A DNA stretch of 64,000 nucleotides from the NCBI RefSeq assembly GCF_004153195.1, contig NZ_SEMC01000004.1, positions 1-64,000 on the forward strand, written 5' to 3'. The DNA comes from Sporolactobacillus sp. THM19-2 (lineage in GTDB: Bacteria > Bacillota > Bacilli > Bacillales > Sporolactobacillaceae). Each line of letters begins with the position of its first letter. The stretch's first letter is position 1. The notes under the pieces were generated by a model, which did no database searches, was not told the origin of the DNA, and worked only from the letters and a program-made list of their open reading frames with translations. The translations under genes and the position numbers were made by a program. Positions 44,903-53,220 of this stretch are shown here, one piece after another.

Positions 44903-45937
44903 GTGACTGTTAAAATGAGTTATTCAGATGCGATCAATGATGCCATACGTCTTGCCATGCGAAAAGATGAAAACGTTGTCTTGATGGGTGAAGACGTTGC
45001 CGGCGGTGCAGAGGTTGATCATTTACAGGATGAAGGTGCCTGGGGTGGCGTTTTCGGTGTATCAAAAGGAATTGTTGAAGAATTCGGCCGTAACAGAGTC
45101 CTCGACACACCTATTGCTGAGGCTGGATATATGGGCGCAGCTGTTTCAGCTGCTGTCACAGGACTTCGCCCGATCTCGGAATTAATGTTCAACGATTTCA
45201 TTGGAAGCTGTCTGGATGAAGTTATGAATCAGGCTGCAAAATTCCATTATATGTTTGGCGGAAAAGCCAGGGTACCACTTACAATTCGTACGATAGATGG
45301 TGCGGGGTTCAATGCTGCAGCGCAACATTCCCAGAGCCTGTACGCGCTTTTTACACACATTCCCGGACTGAAAGTCGCCGTACCAAGCAGTCCAAATGAT
45401 GTAAAAGGGCTGCTTCTGAGTGCCATTTTCGATGATGATCCGGTGATCGTTTTTGAAGATAAAACCCTGTACGCAAAGAAGGGGCAGGTTGAAGAAGGGT
45501 TCTTCACCATTCCTCTTGGGAAGGCAGAAATTAAACGCCCAGGTAAGGATCTTACAATCGTTGCTATAGGGAAACAGGTCTATACTGCTTTGGATGCAGC
45601 TGACCAGCTCGCAAAGGAAGGGTTTGAAACTGAAGTCATCGATCCAAGGACCCTGTCCCCGCTTGATGAGGAGACGATCCTTCAATCTGTCATGAAAACC
45701 GGGCGCCTGATTATTGTGGATGAGGCATATCCGCGATGCAGCGCAGCGACAGATATTGCAGCAATTGTGGGAGACAAAGCATTTGACTATCTTGATGCTC
45801 CGATCAAGCGCGTGACCGCACCACACAGCCCTGTGCCCTTCTCTCCACCACTTGAAAAGCTATATTTGCCTTCGCCTGAAAAAATTATCAAAGCATTCAG
45901 AGAGATGGTTGGGGACAAAGTATTCACAACTGCGTGA
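44903..45937 (+). CDS. acoB: Acetoin dehydrogenase E1 beta
   Basis: 344 residues. E1 beta motifs: VVLMGEDVAGGAEV, DTPIAEAGYMGAAVSAAV, HSQSLYALF and the C-terminal transketolase domain. GTG 44903 is preceded at 8 bases by GGAGG (44890-44894), so the longer frame from 44870 is not used. Second gene of acoABC. After its stop comes a 95-base spacer with a terminator-like hairpin. Confidence 0.87.
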   Translation: MTVKMSYSDAINDAIRLAMRKDENVVLMGEDVAGGAEVDHLQDEGAWGGVFGVSKGIVEEFGRNRVLDTPIAEAGYMGAAVSAAVTGLRPISELMFNDFIGSCLDEVMNQAAKFHYMFGGKARVPLTIRTIDGAGFNAAAQHSQSLYALFTHIPGLKVAVPSSPNDVKGLLLSAIFDDDPVIVFEDKTLYAKKGQVEEGFFTIPLGKAEIKRPGKDLTIVAIGKQVYTALDAADQLAKEGFETEVIDPRTLSPLDEETILQSVMKTGRLIIVDEAYPRCSAATDIAAIVGDKAFDYLDAPIKRVTAPHSPVPFSPPLEKLYLPSPEKIIKAFREMVGDKVFTTA

Positions 45938-45957
45938 AAAGGTGACAGCTTTCTTTG

Positions 45958-46007
45958 AAGGACGGGCGCCGGCTGACTTTGTTGGTGGCCGACCAGCCCG
46001 CCTTTTC
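45958..46007 (+). terminator. Intercistronic hairpin between acoB and acoC
   Basis: GGACGGGC pairs with GCCCGCC (45960-45967 with 45996-46002), extended by CGGC/GCCG; TTTTCC follows. It resembles a leaky terminator or processing site and could lower E2 expression relative to E1. Confidence 0.5.
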
Positions 46008-46032
46008 CTTATACTGGAAAGGAGTGGCATCA

Positions 46033-47274
46033 ATGGCTACTGAGATAATTATGCCAAAAATGGGAATGGGAATGGATGAAGGAACAGTTGTAGAATGGCT
46101 GAAGCATAAGGGCGATCCTGTAAAAAAGGGAGAATCCGTTGTTTCAATCAGTTCAGATAAAATAGAGAAGGATATAGAGGCACCGGCTGACGGCTTTCTC
46201 ATTGATATTGAAGCAGGAGAAGATGCCGTCGTCCCTATAGGTCAGCCCCTTGGTTATATTGGCCAGAATGGAGAAACGGTTGCGACACAGGAGCAGAGTG
46301 CCGTTATTGCGGAAACGGAACCCGCTTCTCCGGTTTCTGGAGTCTCTCCTGCTGCGGCATCTGAAAAACCGGTTGCCGTCCCTGAGCAGCCCAGACTGAG
46401 GGTTTCACCGGCTGCACGGAAACTGGCAAAAACGGAAAACATTGATCTGAATACCGTAACAGGCACCGGTCCGATGGGAAGAATCACTAAAGCTGATGTG
46501 GCCGGAGCGATTAAAAACAAGGTCAATAAACCTGCAAGTGCAGCGCCTGCAAGTGAAGTAAAACCAGCAGTAAAGTCGGAAGCTGCAGGCACCTCACGAA
46601 AAGTAACCGGCATGAGAAAAGTGATTGCACAGCGTATGTATGACAGCTTGCAGAAGACAGCCCAGCTGACCCTTCAATCTACTGCCGATGTAACTGATTT
46701 AATTGCATTCCAGAAAGAAGCAAGGGAAGCTTACCAGATTAATGATGAGGTACGATTGACCATTACTGACTTCATTGCAAAAGCGGCTATTCAGGCTTTA
46801 CTGGATTATAAAAAGATGAACAGTCTTTATGAAGGAAATACCATCACAACTTATGACAGCGTTAATCTTGGTGTTGCTGTAGCCTTAGATGAGGGACTTG
46901 TTGTTCCTGTCATAAAAGATGCAGATAAGAAATCAATCAGTGTCATTTCAAGAGAAATAAGAAGAGCAAGTAAAGCTGCACGTGGGGGCGAGATGGATCG
47001 TCTCCAGCTTAGCGGATCCACCTTTACGGTGACTTCACTCGGAACGTATGGTATCGGATTCTTTACGCCGGTTCTCAATCCTCCTGAAATCGGGATATTA
47101 GGTGTCGGAACGATCAGTGATCAGCCCGTATATATTGGAGACGCATTGCAGAGACGAAGCGTATTACCTCTAAGCCTTACTTTTGATCATCGGGCTATAG
47201 ACGGCGCACAGGCCGCTGAATTCCTGTCTGCTGTGAAGAAAAATCTCGAGGCACCTCTTAAACTGGTTCTATGA
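46033..47274 (+). CDS. acoC: Acetoin dehydrogenase E2 (dihydrolipoyl acetyltransferase)
   Basis: 413 residues: a lipoyl domain (IIMPKMGMGMDEGTV, lipoylated Lys in SSDKIEKDIE), a long Ala/Pro/Glu linker, an E1/E3-binding domain around 125-160 (SPAARKLAKTENIDLNTVTG), a second Ala-rich linker and the acetyltransferase domain with FDHRAIDGAQ. ATG 46033 follows AAAGGAGTGG. The KMGMGMDEG pattern is the AcoC-type lipoyl start. No E3 gene follows, so LpdV or another E3 must be used. Confidence 0.88.
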   Translation: MATEIIMPKMGMGMDEGTVVEWLKHKGDPVKKGESVVSISSDKIEKDIEAPADGFLIDIEAGEDAVVPIGQPLGYIGQNGETVATQEQSAVIAETEPASPVSGVSPAAASEKPVAVPEQPRLRVSPAARKLAKTENIDLNTVTGTGPMGRITKADVAGAIKNKVNKPASAAPASEVKPAVKSEAAGTSRKVTGMRKVIAQRMYDSLQKTAQLTLQSTADVTDLIAFQKEAREAYQINDEVRLTITDFIAKAAIQALLDYKKMNSLYEGNTITTYDSVNLGVAVALDEGLVVPVIKDADKKSISVISREIRRASKAARGGEMDRLQLSGSTFTVTSLGTYGIGFFTPVLNPPEIGILGVGTISDQPVYIGDALQRRSVLPLSLTFDHRAIDGAQAAEFLSAVKKNLEAPLKLVL

Positions 47275-47305
47275 TTCTGTAAAGTAAAAAAATATCAGCC
47301 TCAGG

Positions 47306-47338
47306 CCAGCTTCCGTTACATGGGAAGCTGTTTTTTTT
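47306..47338 (+). terminator. aco operon terminator
   Basis: CCAGCTTCC, loop GTTACAT, GGGAAGCTG, followed by T8. Confidence 0.85.
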
Positions 47339-47467
47339 ACATGTATGTGCACGGATTGATGGATAAAAGACCGGAAAATAGGTTACAATATTGGCAGGAC
47401 TTGCTAAATAATCTTAGAGATTAGGTTATGACATTCGAAATCAATCATAACGATAAGGGGAACATGT

Positions 47468-48544
47468 ATGCCGAATTCGAGATATTTCAGATTCTTTGTC
47501 TGGCTGTTGCTGATTCTGGTCATCTTAATGGTCGGATCGAAGCTGACGTTTATTTTACAACCCATAGGCGTTTTGTTTACGTCTCTTGCAGCTCCGCTTA
47601 TTATTTCAGGTCTTCTTTACTATCTGTTAAGGCCACTGGTAAAGGGGCTCGTTCGTCTGAAGATCCCGAAAATGATCGCCATACTTATCATCTATCTGAT
47701 CGTGCTCAGTCTGATTACCATGCTAATCATCTGGGTCGGCCCTATTCTTTATAATCAGTTTCTTTCCCTGATCACGGGCATGCCTGGTCTCGTTCAGCAG
47801 CTTGGCAATCAAATGAATAAATTTCAGTACAGTGAATTGTTTGACCGACTCAATTTGAACGAAATTTCGTATGTCGATATCACGAACAGATTTTCAAATT
47901 CGCTGACTTCAATAGCCAGTTCAATTGGAAATAATATCCTGAATATTATTCAGTCGGTAACCGGTACGATACTGATTATTGCTACTGTCCCCTTTATCTT
48001 ATTTTATCTGCTTAAAGACGGCGACAGGCTGTCCGCCAGCGTCTTAACGCTCATTCCCAAAGAACACAGGGGTAAAGCAAAGGAAATCCTCAGGGATATG
48101 GATGAAGCACTGAGCGGATACATTCAAGGACAGATGATCGTCCTGATGTTTGATTTTATTTTAATTTACATCTGGTATCTGATCATCGGCCTGAACTATT
48201 CTCTGGTTCTTGCACTTATCATTCTTTTTACAAATCTGATTCCATTTATCGGATCGTTTATTGCAACGGTTCCCGCTGCCATCGTTGCATTCATTCAGGA
48301 GCCGGTTCTTGCTATCTATGTCATTGCCGGAGTTATCGTCGTCCAGCAGATTGAAGGAAATGTCATTTCACCTATGGTGATGGGAAGGAAACTTGATGTA
48401 CATCCGCTGACCATTATTTGTCTGCTGCTTGTCGCAGGTAACCTCGCCGGGATCATTGGTATGATTCTTGCGATACCGTTCTATGCTGTATGCAAAGTGA
48501 TCGTCACCAGAGTCTATAAATTAATACAGTTGAGAAAAAGATGA
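47468..48544 (+). CDS. AI-2E family membrane transporter (PerM-like)
   Basis: 358 residues with about eight membrane helices in the PerM/AI-2 exporter pattern: two N-terminal helices, a soluble segment, then GYIQGQMIVLMFDFILIYIWYLIIGL and the conserved NLIPFIGSFIATVPAAIVAF and EGNVISPMVMGRKLDVHPL. Substrates of this family are not agreed on; Na/H antiport and export have been proposed. ATG 47468 follows AAGGGG. An overlapping plus-frame reading nearby is only a shadow. Monocistronic or with the nudix gene. Confidence 0.88.
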   Translation: MPNSRYFRFFVWLLLILVILMVGSKLTFILQPIGVLFTSLAAPLIISGLLYYLLRPLVKGLVRLKIPKMIAILIIYLIVLSLITMLIIWVGPILYNQFLSLITGMPGLVQQLGNQMNKFQYSELFDRLNLNEISYVDITNRFSNSLTSIASSIGNNILNIIQSVTGTILIIATVPFILFYLLKDGDRLSASVLTLIPKEHRGKAKEILRDMDEALSGYIQGQMIVLMFDFILIYIWYLIIGLNYSLVLALIILFTNLIPFIGSFIATVPAAIVAFIQEPVLAIYVIAGVIVVQQIEGNVISPMVMGRKLDVHPLTIICLLLVAGNLAGIIGMILAIPFYAVCKVIVTRVYKLIQLRKR

Positions 48545-48614
48545 AACAGTGAATGGAAATCTCTTATGTTCCGGTATCATCCAAAGGGTCTGAAACAGGT
48601 GGGTGTAGAAGAAA

Positions 48615-49067
48615 ATGGGATATATAGAAGAAATACGCTCGATGGTCGGTCACCGGCCACTGATTCTTGTCGGAGCAGTTGCCGTGATCAGTAATTCAAA
48701 GGGACACATTCTGCTGCAGAAACGCCGCTATCCGGAAAATACGTGGGGACTGCCCGGTGGCTTAATGGAGCCTGGTGAATCTTCAGAAGAAACGGCGATG
48801 CGTGAAGTCAGGGAAGAGACTGGTCTGACAATTGATCGGCTGAAGCTTGCTGGTGTCTTTTCTGGTGCAAATATGTATGCCATTGCAGAGAACGGTGATC
48901 AGTTTTATCCTGTAACCATCGCTTATCAGACAAATGATTACAAGGGTGAACTCATCATGGATCCGGCAGAATCTGTTTCATTTGCTTTTATGAATCCGGA
49001 TGATTTACCAGAGAAAATGTTAAAGAACCACAGAAAAATTCTGAATGAAATCTTAACAGGAGATTAA
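48615..49067 (+). CDS. Nudix hydrolase
   Basis: 150 residues. The Nudix box [24 protein letters not shown] is complete (GX5EX7REUXEEXGU). The N terminus carries [13 protein letters not shown], as in many MutT-like proteins. It hydrolyses a nucleoside diphosphate derivative that cannot be read from sequence. The ribosome site before ATG 48615 is weak (GGTGGGTG). It lies 70 bases behind the transporter gene. Confidence 0.85.
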   Translation: MGYIEEIRSMVGHRPLILVGAVAVISNSKGHILLQKRRYPENTWGLPGGLMEPGESSEETAMREVREETGLTIDRLKLAGVFSGANMYAIAENGDQFYPVTIAYQTNDYKGELIMDPAESVSFAFMNPDDLPEKMLKNHRKILNEILTGD

Positions 49068-49101
49068 AAAAAGGACCGGTTTTTCCGACCCTCTTTTTAA
49101 T
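49066..49101 (-). terminator. deoD terminator
   Basis: On the minus strand AGGGTCGG, loop AAAAA, CCGGTCCT and T7 (two G-T pairs). It may also stop the nudix transcript from the other side, less well. Confidence 0.65.
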
Positions 49102-49112
49102 CTCCACGTCAA

Positions 49113-49817
49113 TTATTTTATGGCTGTTTCAAGAGCAATTCTGATCATATCATTGAAGGTTGTCTGCCTTTCTGCGGCAGTTGTATCTTCACCAGTGAAT
49201 ATGTGATCACTGACCGTCAGAATCGTTAAGGCCCGTGCACCATATTTTGCAGCTAAAGTGTAAAGTGCTGTGGTTTCCATTTCTACGGCAAGAACGCCAT
49301 AATCAGCCAGTTTTTTCATGATATCCATCGTGTCACGATAGAACACATCTGCAGAAAGAATATTACCGGCTCGGAGATTAACTCCCATTTCTTTTCCCAA
49401 GTGATAAGCCGTGTTTAGCAGTTCAAAGTTGGCTGTAGGAGCAAAATCCATATTCGGGAACACGGTATGATTGATTGCTGAATCCGTTGTTGCAGACATA
49501 GCTAAAATTACATCCCGAACATGAATATCCTTCTGTATCCCGCCGCATGTCCCGACACGAATCAGGTTCCTGACGCCATAATCCCGAATCAGTTCGTTCA
49601 CATAAATAGATATTGAGGGAATACCCATCCCTGTTCCCTGAACAGAAATACGCTTCCCTTTGTAGGTCCCCGTAAACCCCAGCATACCTCTGACCTGATT
49701 ATACTGAACGGGATTTTCAAGATATGTGTCGGCGATATATTTCGCACGGAGCGGATCACCGGGCAGCAAAATACTGTCGGCGATTTCACCTGGCTTTGCC
49801 TCGATATGAATACTCAT
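49113..49817 (-). CDS. deoD: Purine nucleoside phosphorylase, DeoD type
   Basis: Hexameric-type phosphorylase that cleaves purine (deoxy)ribonucleosides with phosphate. Signature [14 protein letters not shown] at the N terminus, [11 protein letters not shown] in the middle, and [15 protein letters not shown] plus TVSDHI at the C terminus. 234 residues, ATG 49817 after GGGGGATAAC. The window also contains punA, the trimeric type, so both phosphorylase families are present. Confidence 0.94.
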   Translation of the reverse strand: MSIHIEAKPGEIADSILLPGDPLRAKYIADTYLENPVQYNQVRGMLGFTGTYKGKRISVQGTGMGIPSISIYVNELIRDYGVRNLIRVGTCGGIQKDIHVRDVILAMSATTDSAINHTVFPNMDFAPTANFELLNTAYHLGKEMGVNLRAGNILSADVFYRDTMDIMKKLADYGVLAVEMETTALYTLAAKYGARALTILTVSDHIFTGEDTTAAERQTTFNDMIRIALETAIK

Positions 49818-49887
49818 AGTTATCCCCCTTGTGTTTATGTAACCTTTTTTATTTTAGCACGACCGGCGACCTGTGTGATGATCGTTA

Positions 49888-50280
49888 TCAGCATTCATAC
49901 AATTCAAGAGGAAGGTCATCAGGATCTCTGAAAAAAGTAAACGGTTTACCGGTCAGTTCATCTATTCGGACAGGTTCACAAACCACCCCCTTCATGTTCA
50001 GCTCCTGAACCGTTTTCCGGACACTGTTCACGGCAAAGGCCAGATGACGTAAACCACACGCCTCAGGCCGGGTCAGCCTGGCAGGTGGATCAGGAAAGGA
50101 GAAGAGTTCAATCCGGCTGCTTTCATTGTTTTCCAATTGCAGATCCAGTTTATAGGATTTCCTTTCTTTGCGATATGTTTCCTGAAGTACGCGGAAGCCC
50201 AGAACTTTTGTATAGAAATGTTTAGACTTCCGGTAATTGGAACAGATGATCGCGCAGTGATGAAATCGCAAAAGGGACAT
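49888..50280 (-). CDS. Glyoxalase/VOC family protein (YwkD-like)
   Basis: 130 residues with the two beta-alpha-beta-beta-beta repeats of the VOC fold. Putative metal ligands: His in RFHHCAI, Glu in RIELFSF, His in LRHLAFAV and Glu in LELYEC. The family (SMU1112c/YwkD) is of uncertain substrate, methylglyoxal-glutathione/bacillithiol adducts being one proposal. ATG 50280 follows AGGAGG. Divergent from czcD. Confidence 0.82.
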   Translation of the reverse strand: MSLLRFHHCAIICSNYRKSKHFYTKVLGFRVLQETYRKERKSYKLDLQLENNESSRIELFSFPDPPARLTRPEACGLRHLAFAVNSVRKTVQELNMKGVVCEPVRIDELTGKPFTFFRDPDDLPLELYEC

Positions 50281-50409
50281 GGCTATGGCCTCCTGAATAA
50301 TAGAAATGATCTTCCATTTGATTATGAGTCAAGTGAGAGTGAGCCGTCAATTGGGGTTTCCATTTAAGATATATCGGAAAAAAGCTGAATTTCAGGCCAG
50401 TCCCCCCCC

Positions 50410-50440
50410 TTGACTTTTAAACACTTGCGAACCATATTAT
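50410..50440 (+). promoter_or_regulatory. czcD promoter region with TGCGAAC motif
   Basis: TTGACT (50410-50415) and TATTAT (50435-50440, spacing 19). TGCGAACCATATTAT (50426-50440) is identical to 16625-16639 upstream of the ThrE-type exporter. Confidence 0.45.
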
Positions 50441-50486
50441 AGGAAGAAAGGGTATACAGGGTTTCAAGTTAAAGGTGGAATGGATT

Positions 50487-51425
50487 ATGGATAACAGACC
50501 GGAACAGAGGGGTACGCAAGGTCCACATCATCATCATCAAACATCAAATCAGACTGCATTACTGGCCGGTTTTCTACTGATCACCGGATTTATGATTGTT
50601 GAAGCTGTCGGCGGTCTGCTCAGTAACAGTCTGGCTTTATTATCGGACGCAGGCCATATGCTGAGTGATTCAATATCACTGGGACTGAGTTTTACTGCAC
50701 TGATGGTAGGTTCAAAGATTCCTGCCAATCAGACAAAAACTTTTGGATATAGACGATTTGAAATTCTGGCTGCTCTTTTTAATGGTGTCCTGTTACTCGT
50801 CCTTTCTGTATGGATCATTTATGAAGCCTTCCAGCGGTTTTCCCATCCGGCACCGATTCATAGCGGAAGCATGCTGGTCATCGCCTTCATCGGGTTAATC
50901 GTCAACATTTTCGTTGCCTGGATACTGTCAGGAGGAGAGAATAAAGAAAATCTGAACGTGCGCAGTGCGTTCGTTCATGTTCTTGGCGACCTGCTCGGTT
51001 CAGCCGGTGCCATTGTTGCTGCTGTTCTTATTTACCTGTTCGGGTGGGAGTTTGCCGATCCGTTAGCGAGTCTTATTGTCTCAGCCGTCATTATCAGAAG
51101 CGGGTGGCAGGTCCTGAGAGATTCGATTAATATTCTGATGGAAGGTAAGCCGGACAATCTTGATCTTGAAGAAATCAGAAACAGGATTTGCGGAGTTGAA
51201 GGGGTGATCAGTCTGCACGACATGCATATCTGGACGATTACTTCAGGCTTTTTATCTCTCAGCTGCCACCTGATTGTTGCAGACCGGACAGATCGAGACC
51301 GCATCCTGAACGATGTACAGCACATACTCAGTGACTACCATCTGATGCATTCAACGGTGCAGATTGAAGGAACAACATTTGAAACGTGCTTTTCCGATTG
51401 CGCTCATCAGAAGAAGAACGCATGA
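50487..51425 (+). CDS. czcD: Cation diffusion facilitator CzcD
   Basis: Proton-coupled efflux of Zn, Co, Cd or Cu. A His-rich N terminus (HHHH at residue 13), six membrane helices with ALLSDAGHMLSDSISLGLS in helix 2 (DAGHMLSD metal site) and HVLGDLLGSAGAIV in helix 5 (HxxxD), and a C-terminal cytoplasmic domain with HDMHIWTITSGFLSLSCHLIV. ATG 50487 is 8 bases after AAAGGTGG; the GTG at 50475 is unlikely. 312 residues. Aligns with B. subtilis CzcD. Confidence 0.93.
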   Translation: MDNRPEQRGTQGPHHHHQTSNQTALLAGFLLITGFMIVEAVGGLLSNSLALLSDAGHMLSDSISLGLSFTALMVGSKIPANQTKTFGYRRFEILAALFNGVLLLVLSVWIIYEAFQRFSHPAPIHSGSMLVIAFIGLIVNIFVAWILSGGENKENLNVRSAFVHVLGDLLGSAGAIVAAVLIYLFGWEFADPLASLIVSAVIIRSGWQVLRDSINILMEGKPDNLDLEEIRNRICGVEGVISLHDMHIWTITSGFLSLSCHLIVADRTDRDRILNDVQHILSDYHLMHSTVQIEGTTFETCFSDCAHQKKNA

Positions 51426-51449
51426 AGTAAAACCTGCCAACCGGCCGGT
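51422..51449 (+). repeat. Dispersed intergenic repeat, copy E
   Basis: ATGAAGTAAAACCTGCC overlaps the czcD stop and is followed by AACCGGCCGG. It differs from copy A at two bases in the 17-base core. Confidence 0.4.
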
Positions 51450-51507
51450 CACACGCTGAATGATTTGTCCAAAAAATTTTTAATAGATATAGATTTAAAA
51501 GTATACA

Positions 51508-51537
51508 AAGAAAGCGGCCGTCATTCGGTCGCTTCTT
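51508..51537 (-). terminator. Terminator of the thioredoxin-like gene
   Basis: On the minus strand GCGACCG, loop AATGA, CGGCCGC, then TTTCTTT. Confidence 0.7.
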
Positions 51538-51542
51538 CATGA

Positions 51543-51857
51543 TTATGGCTGAACGGCTTTCAGATAATCCCTGATTTCGTCCGGAGATTTGTCATCAGCC
51601 CGGAGATGGGCCTTTTTTTCACCGTTTTTAAAGGCAAGCAGGCTGGGTACACCAAGGACCTGATATTTCTCGCCTAAATCCGGAAATTTATCTCGGTCTG
51701 CAGAGTACCACTTAAAGCTGTTCTCTTTCACGAGATCATCCACATAGGTGTTCAGTCGTTTACAATCCGGGCACCATGTTGTTTCAAATTTAATGATGAC
51801 GGTATCCGGGCTGCTAATTACTTTATTAAATTCCTCTTTCGTTTCAATAGCTTTCAT
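51543..51857 (-). CDS. Thioredoxin-family protein with WCPDC motif
   Basis: 104 residues, a single thioredoxin fold. Active site TTWCPDCKR at residues 26-34 (WCPDC instead of WCGPC), cis-proline in GVPSLLAF. Asp in the dithiol motif suggests a weaker or different reductant or metal role. GAGGGGATG lies 9 bases before ATG 51857. A SigA-like promoter is just upstream. Divergent from the isochorismatase gene. Confidence 0.85.
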   Translation of the reverse strand: MKAIETKEEFNKVISSPDTVIIKFETTWCPDCKRLNTYVDDLVKENSFKWYSADRDKFPDLGEKYQVLGVPSLLAFKNGEKKAHLRADDKSPDEIRDYLKAVQP

Positions 51858-51894
51858 GACAGAGACATCCCCTCGTTGTGATTCCTTCTTTATT

Positions 51895-51922
51895 ATTTTA
51901 ACAGGATGTATCGCTTTCGCAA
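51895..51922 (-). promoter_or_regulatory. Promoter of the thioredoxin-like gene
   Basis: On the minus strand TTGCGA (51922-51917), 16 bases, TAAAAT (51900-51895). Confidence 0.5.
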
Positions 51923-52012
51923 TCTTTACCGCCTGGCATCACCTTACTTCTTATTTCGCGGGTCACGTGTTAAAGTGGATATAAATAAAAAATAGAAATG
52001 GAGGAAATGTTT

Positions 52013-52555
52013 ATGACAAAAGAAGCCCTGCTGATTGTTGATATGAGTAATGATTTTGTGGCAGATGACGGTGGCCTGACAGCCGGTAAGCCGGCACAGG
52101 AGATTGTTCCCTATATTGTCTCACTGGCGCAACAATTCCATGATAAAGATAAACCAGTCATTTTCTGTATGGATGCCCATGAAGAAAACGATCCGCATTT
52201 CAAACTGTGGCCGCCGCACAATATCAAGGGAACACATGGCGCTGAGCTGTACGGGGGACTGGGTCGCTGGTATTCTGCTCATAAAGAGGATGCGGGCGTC
52301 ATTTTCGTTCCGAAGCCGGAATATGACGCATTTATCGGCACAAACCTGGATCAGATTCTTCGCTCGCTGCATGTAGACACCGTGCATTTGACAGGTGTGT
52401 GCACGGATATATGTGATTTTCTGACGTGTTACGGTGCGTATTCACGCGGGTACCGAACCGTTGCACACAGCAAAGGGATGGCAACTTTTACAGGTCAGCA
52501 TGAACTTTTTCTGAAACACATGCAGGCCATATTTAAAACTGAGATTGTTGAATAA
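52013..52555 (+). CDS. pncA: Isochorismatase-family cysteine hydrolase (nicotinamidase-like)
   Basis: 180 residues. Catalytic triad of nicotinamidase-like enzymes: Asp in LLIVDMSNDF, Lys in VPKPEYDAF, Cys in HLTGVCTDICD. The DAHEENDPHFKLWPPHNIKGT segment supplies metal-binding residues of pyrazinamidase/nicotinamidase. It probably deamidates nicotinamide in NAD salvage; other isochorismatase-fold activities are possible. ATG 52013 follows GGAGGAAATG. The next gene, tag, is 23 bases downstream. Confidence 0.82.
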   Translation: MTKEALLIVDMSNDFVADDGGLTAGKPAQEIVPYIVSLAQQFHDKDKPVIFCMDAHEENDPHFKLWPPHNIKGTHGAELYGGLGRWYSAHKEDAGVIFVPKPEYDAFIGTNLDQILRSLHVDTVHLTGVCTDICDFLTCYGAYSRGYRTVAHSKGMATFTGQHELFLKHMQAIFKTEIVE

Positions 52556-52578
52556 TAGCGGATTGAAGGAGTGAGACC

Positions 52579-53220
52579 ATGCCTCATAGATGTGACTGGC
52601 ATACAGATGATCCTGTCTATATCGACTATCACGACCGTGAATGGGGAAGACCGGTTTATGATTCAAAAAAATTATTTGAAATGTTATGTCTCGAAGGCAT
52701 GCAGGCAGGTCTGAGCTGGATTACCATTTTAAAGCGGAGAGAAGCATACAGAAGAGCCTTTGCCGGTTTTGATCCGGAAATCATTTCAGAGTTTACTGAA
52801 GATCAGGTCGGCGCGCTGATGCAGAACAGCGGGATCATCCGTAATCGCAGGAAGATCAGGTCGATCATTCAAAACGCCCGGTCTTTTCTGGAATTAGAGA
52901 AGGAACAGTCTTTCAGCACCTACTTATGGCGCATAGTTGGTGGACAGCCGATCACACACTGCTATCATTCTGCCTCTGAGATACCTTCTTCGAGCGTTGA
53001 GTCACGCATGATGAGCAGAAATTTAAAAAAATGCGGCTTCAGCTTTGTCGGAGAGACGATCTGTTATGCGTTTATGCAGGCCGTCGGCATGGTTAATGAT
53101 CACGAAACAACGTGTTTTTGCTATGCTCAGATTCGGGACCAGAATCGGTTGGATAATCACTCAGTCAAACTTACGGATTCCCGGTACAAACAGGATGAGA
53201 AAAACAGCGATCACAACTGA
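52579..53220 (+). CDS. tag: DNA-3-methyladenine glycosylase I
   Basis: Base-excision repair enzyme removing 3-methyladenine. The family start RCDWHTDDPVYIDYHDREWG carries the zinc ligands Cys and His; EMLCLEGMQAGLSWITILKRREA and the C-terminal zinc ligands in NDHETTCFCY complete the set. 213 residues, ATG 52579 after GAAGGAGTG. The extended C terminus (about 20 residues) overlaps the end of the convergent MFS gene by 60 bases. Confidence 0.93.
   Translation: MPHRCDWHTDDPVYIDYHDREWGRPVYDSKKLFEMLCLEGMQAGLSWITILKRREAYRRAFAGFDPEIISEFTEDQVGALMQNSGIIRNRRKIRSIIQNARSFLELEKEQSFSTYLWRIVGGQPITHCYHSASEIPSSSVESRMMSRNLKKCGFSFVGETICYAFMQAVGMVNDHETTCFCYAQIRDQNRLDNHSVKLTDSRYKQDEKNSDHN

Noticed and set aside
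47428-47754. 108-codon plus-strand frame overlapping the AI-2E transporter gene
   Set aside because: Out-of-frame shadow; the transporter frame has clear helices and family motifs.
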